This document shows positions 63,426 to 64,000 of a stretch of DNA of 64,000 nt, in pieces. The stretch lies in assembly GCF_017603825.1 (NCBI RefSeq), contig NZ_CP072014.1:2852001-2916000 (forward strand), given 5' to 3'. The stretch comes from Arthrobacter crystallopoietes (GTDB lineage Bacteria > Actinomycetota > Actinomycetes > Actinomycetales > Micrococcaceae). The first letter of the stretch is position 1; each line of letters starts with the position of its first letter. Under the pieces are notes generated by a model, which did no database searches, had not been told where the DNA came from, and worked only from the letters and a program-made list of their open reading frames with translations. The translations under genes were made by a program, and so were the position numbers.

Positions 63426-63908
63426 ATGGTGGGCGAAGAGCACAACGCAAGAGGCACCAGACATGACCATGGTGCTTCGGAGGCTTCAGCCGAGACCACT
63501 TCCATCAGCCTGCCCCCGCAGGCAAAGACTTACCTGCCGAAACCGCAGCTGACCACGGAAGAGGAAGCCGCGGTATTGGCGCTGCCGGCGGGGTCGGCCC
63601 TGCTGATCGCTCATAGCGGACCCAACCATGGCGCCCGCTTCCTGCTCGATCAAGACGTGACGACCGCCGGCCGGCACCCGGAAGCGGACATCTTTCTCGA
63701 CGACGTGACCGTATCCCGCAAGCATGTCGAGTTCCGCCGCACCGGCGAAGGATTCACCGTGGTGGACTCCGGCAGCCTGAACGGCACATACGTCAACAAC
63801 GACCGCGTCGACAGCTTGGCGCTGCGGACCGGTGACGAGGTGCAGATCGGAAAGTTCCGGTTGACCTACTACGCCGGCAGCGGGGCCGCTGGGAAGGGCC
63901 AGGCCTAG
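63426..63908 (+). CDS. garA: FHA-domain regulator GarA/OdhI
   Basis: A 160-residue regulator that, in mycobacteria and corynebacteria, binds and inhibits 2-oxoglutarate dehydrogenase and controls glutamate metabolism until phosphorylated. The phosphorylation motif ETTS (residues 23-26) is present, and the FHA domain (about 55-150) has GRHPEADIFLDD, VSRKHVEF and SLNGTYVNN, the phosphothreonine-binding residues. Phosphorylation by PknB/PknG-type kinases makes the FHA domain bind its own tail. ATG 63426 with GGGGAGGA upstream; a longer open frame to 63366 runs through the terminator hairpin and is rejected. Confidence 0.93.
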   Translation: MVGEEHNARGTRHDHGASEASAETTSISLPPQAKTYLPKPQLTTEEEAAVLALPAGSALLIAHSGPNHGARFLLDQDVTTAGRHPEADIFLDDVTVSRKHVEFRRTGEGFTVVDSGSLNGTYVNNDRVDSLALRTGDEVQIGKFRLTYYAGSGAAGKGQA

Positions 63909-63912
63909 GCGG

Positions 63913-64000
63913 TGCCCGCATCCCAACCTATACGGCGTCCGCTCGGCACCGGCAGGGACACGTTCCGTAGCAGCGTCCTCAACATCGGGGAAGTGCTGCA
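63913..64000 (+). CDS. MerR-family regulator, N-terminal fragment (Rv1828/FtsR position)
   Basis: The frame opens at GTG 63913, four bases after garA, and runs off the window. The visible residues end SSVLNIGEVL, the usual start of the MerR helix-turn-helix in the protein that follows garA in actinobacteria (Rv1828; FtsR in corynebacteria, an activator of ftsZ). Only about 29 residues are present, so identity rests on this motif and synteny. Confidence 0.65.

Overview
This window is chromosomal DNA of a high-GC actinobacterium. It is most probably a member of the Micrococcaceae close to Arthrobacter in the broad sense. The 16S rRNA looks Arthrobacter-like, the start codons are often GTG or TTG, many genes overlap by 4 bases, and gene order matches the actinobacterial core as known from Mycobacterium tuberculosis: pheS-pheT, argC-J-B-D-F-R-G-H, mpg, tyrS, Rv1691-Rv1696, pyrG-NUDIX-xerD, parA-scpA-scpB-rluB-cmk-der, and gcvH-garA-merR. 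No transposase, prophage or CRISPR array was seen.

Layout. 1-1784: possible end of an upstream gene, a radical SAM protein and a small HExxH protein. 2018-5644: pheST. 5724-12735: an accessory locus lying between pheT and argC. It holds a 4'-phosphopantetheinyl transferase, an M1-type zinc aminopeptidase, a very large membrane enzyme of the epsilon-poly-L-lysine synthetase (Pls/PosA) type and a quinone oxidoreductase. 12892-21507: the complete arginine operon, preceded by two ARG-box-like sites spaced 21 bp apart. 21710-27706: a twin SRPBCC protein coupled to a DNA glycosylase, then apt, a HelD/HelR-like helicase and tyrS. 27811-33805: one rRNA operon (16S-23S-5S, no tRNA in the spacer) with two promoters, boxA-like elements and long processing stems. 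34055-44862: an RG-rich repeat protein, HAD phosphatase, small protein, tlyA, nadK, recN, pyrG, two NUDIX hydrolases around xerD. 44954-55248: propionate catabolism (prpC, prpB, prpD, GntR regulator, divergent prpE) and a CitA/CitB-type two-component system divergent from a dicarboxylate symporter. 55511-64000: chromosome segregation and condensation genes (parA, scpA, scpB), rluB-type pseudouridine synthase, tyrA, cmk, der, tRNA-Pro(GGG), gcvH, garA and the start of a MerR-family gene.

The most interesting part is 5724-11726. The large enzyme has one adenylation domain, one carrier domain, and about six membrane segments around three hexapeptide-transferase-like domains. That is the architecture of Pls, which polymerises lysine through side-chain isopeptide bonds. 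Aligned by eye to GrsA, its ten specificity residues read D-A-E-S-I-G-T-V-V-K, close to the lysine code. A zinc aminopeptidase is translationally coupled to it by an ATGA overlap and could trim or degrade the product; the transferase that would activate its carrier domain ends tail-to-tail against the peptidase gene. I infer a self-contained make-and-degrade system for a cationic poly-amino acid.

A second theme is regulation readable from sequence: five genes (argC, apt, tyrS, pyrG, mutT-like) have a -10 hexamer 6 to 8 bases before the start codon and no ribosome binding site, as expected for leaderless mRNAs. Terminators are mostly perfect GC-rich hairpins without long T tracts, and three share a GACGGCGG arm.
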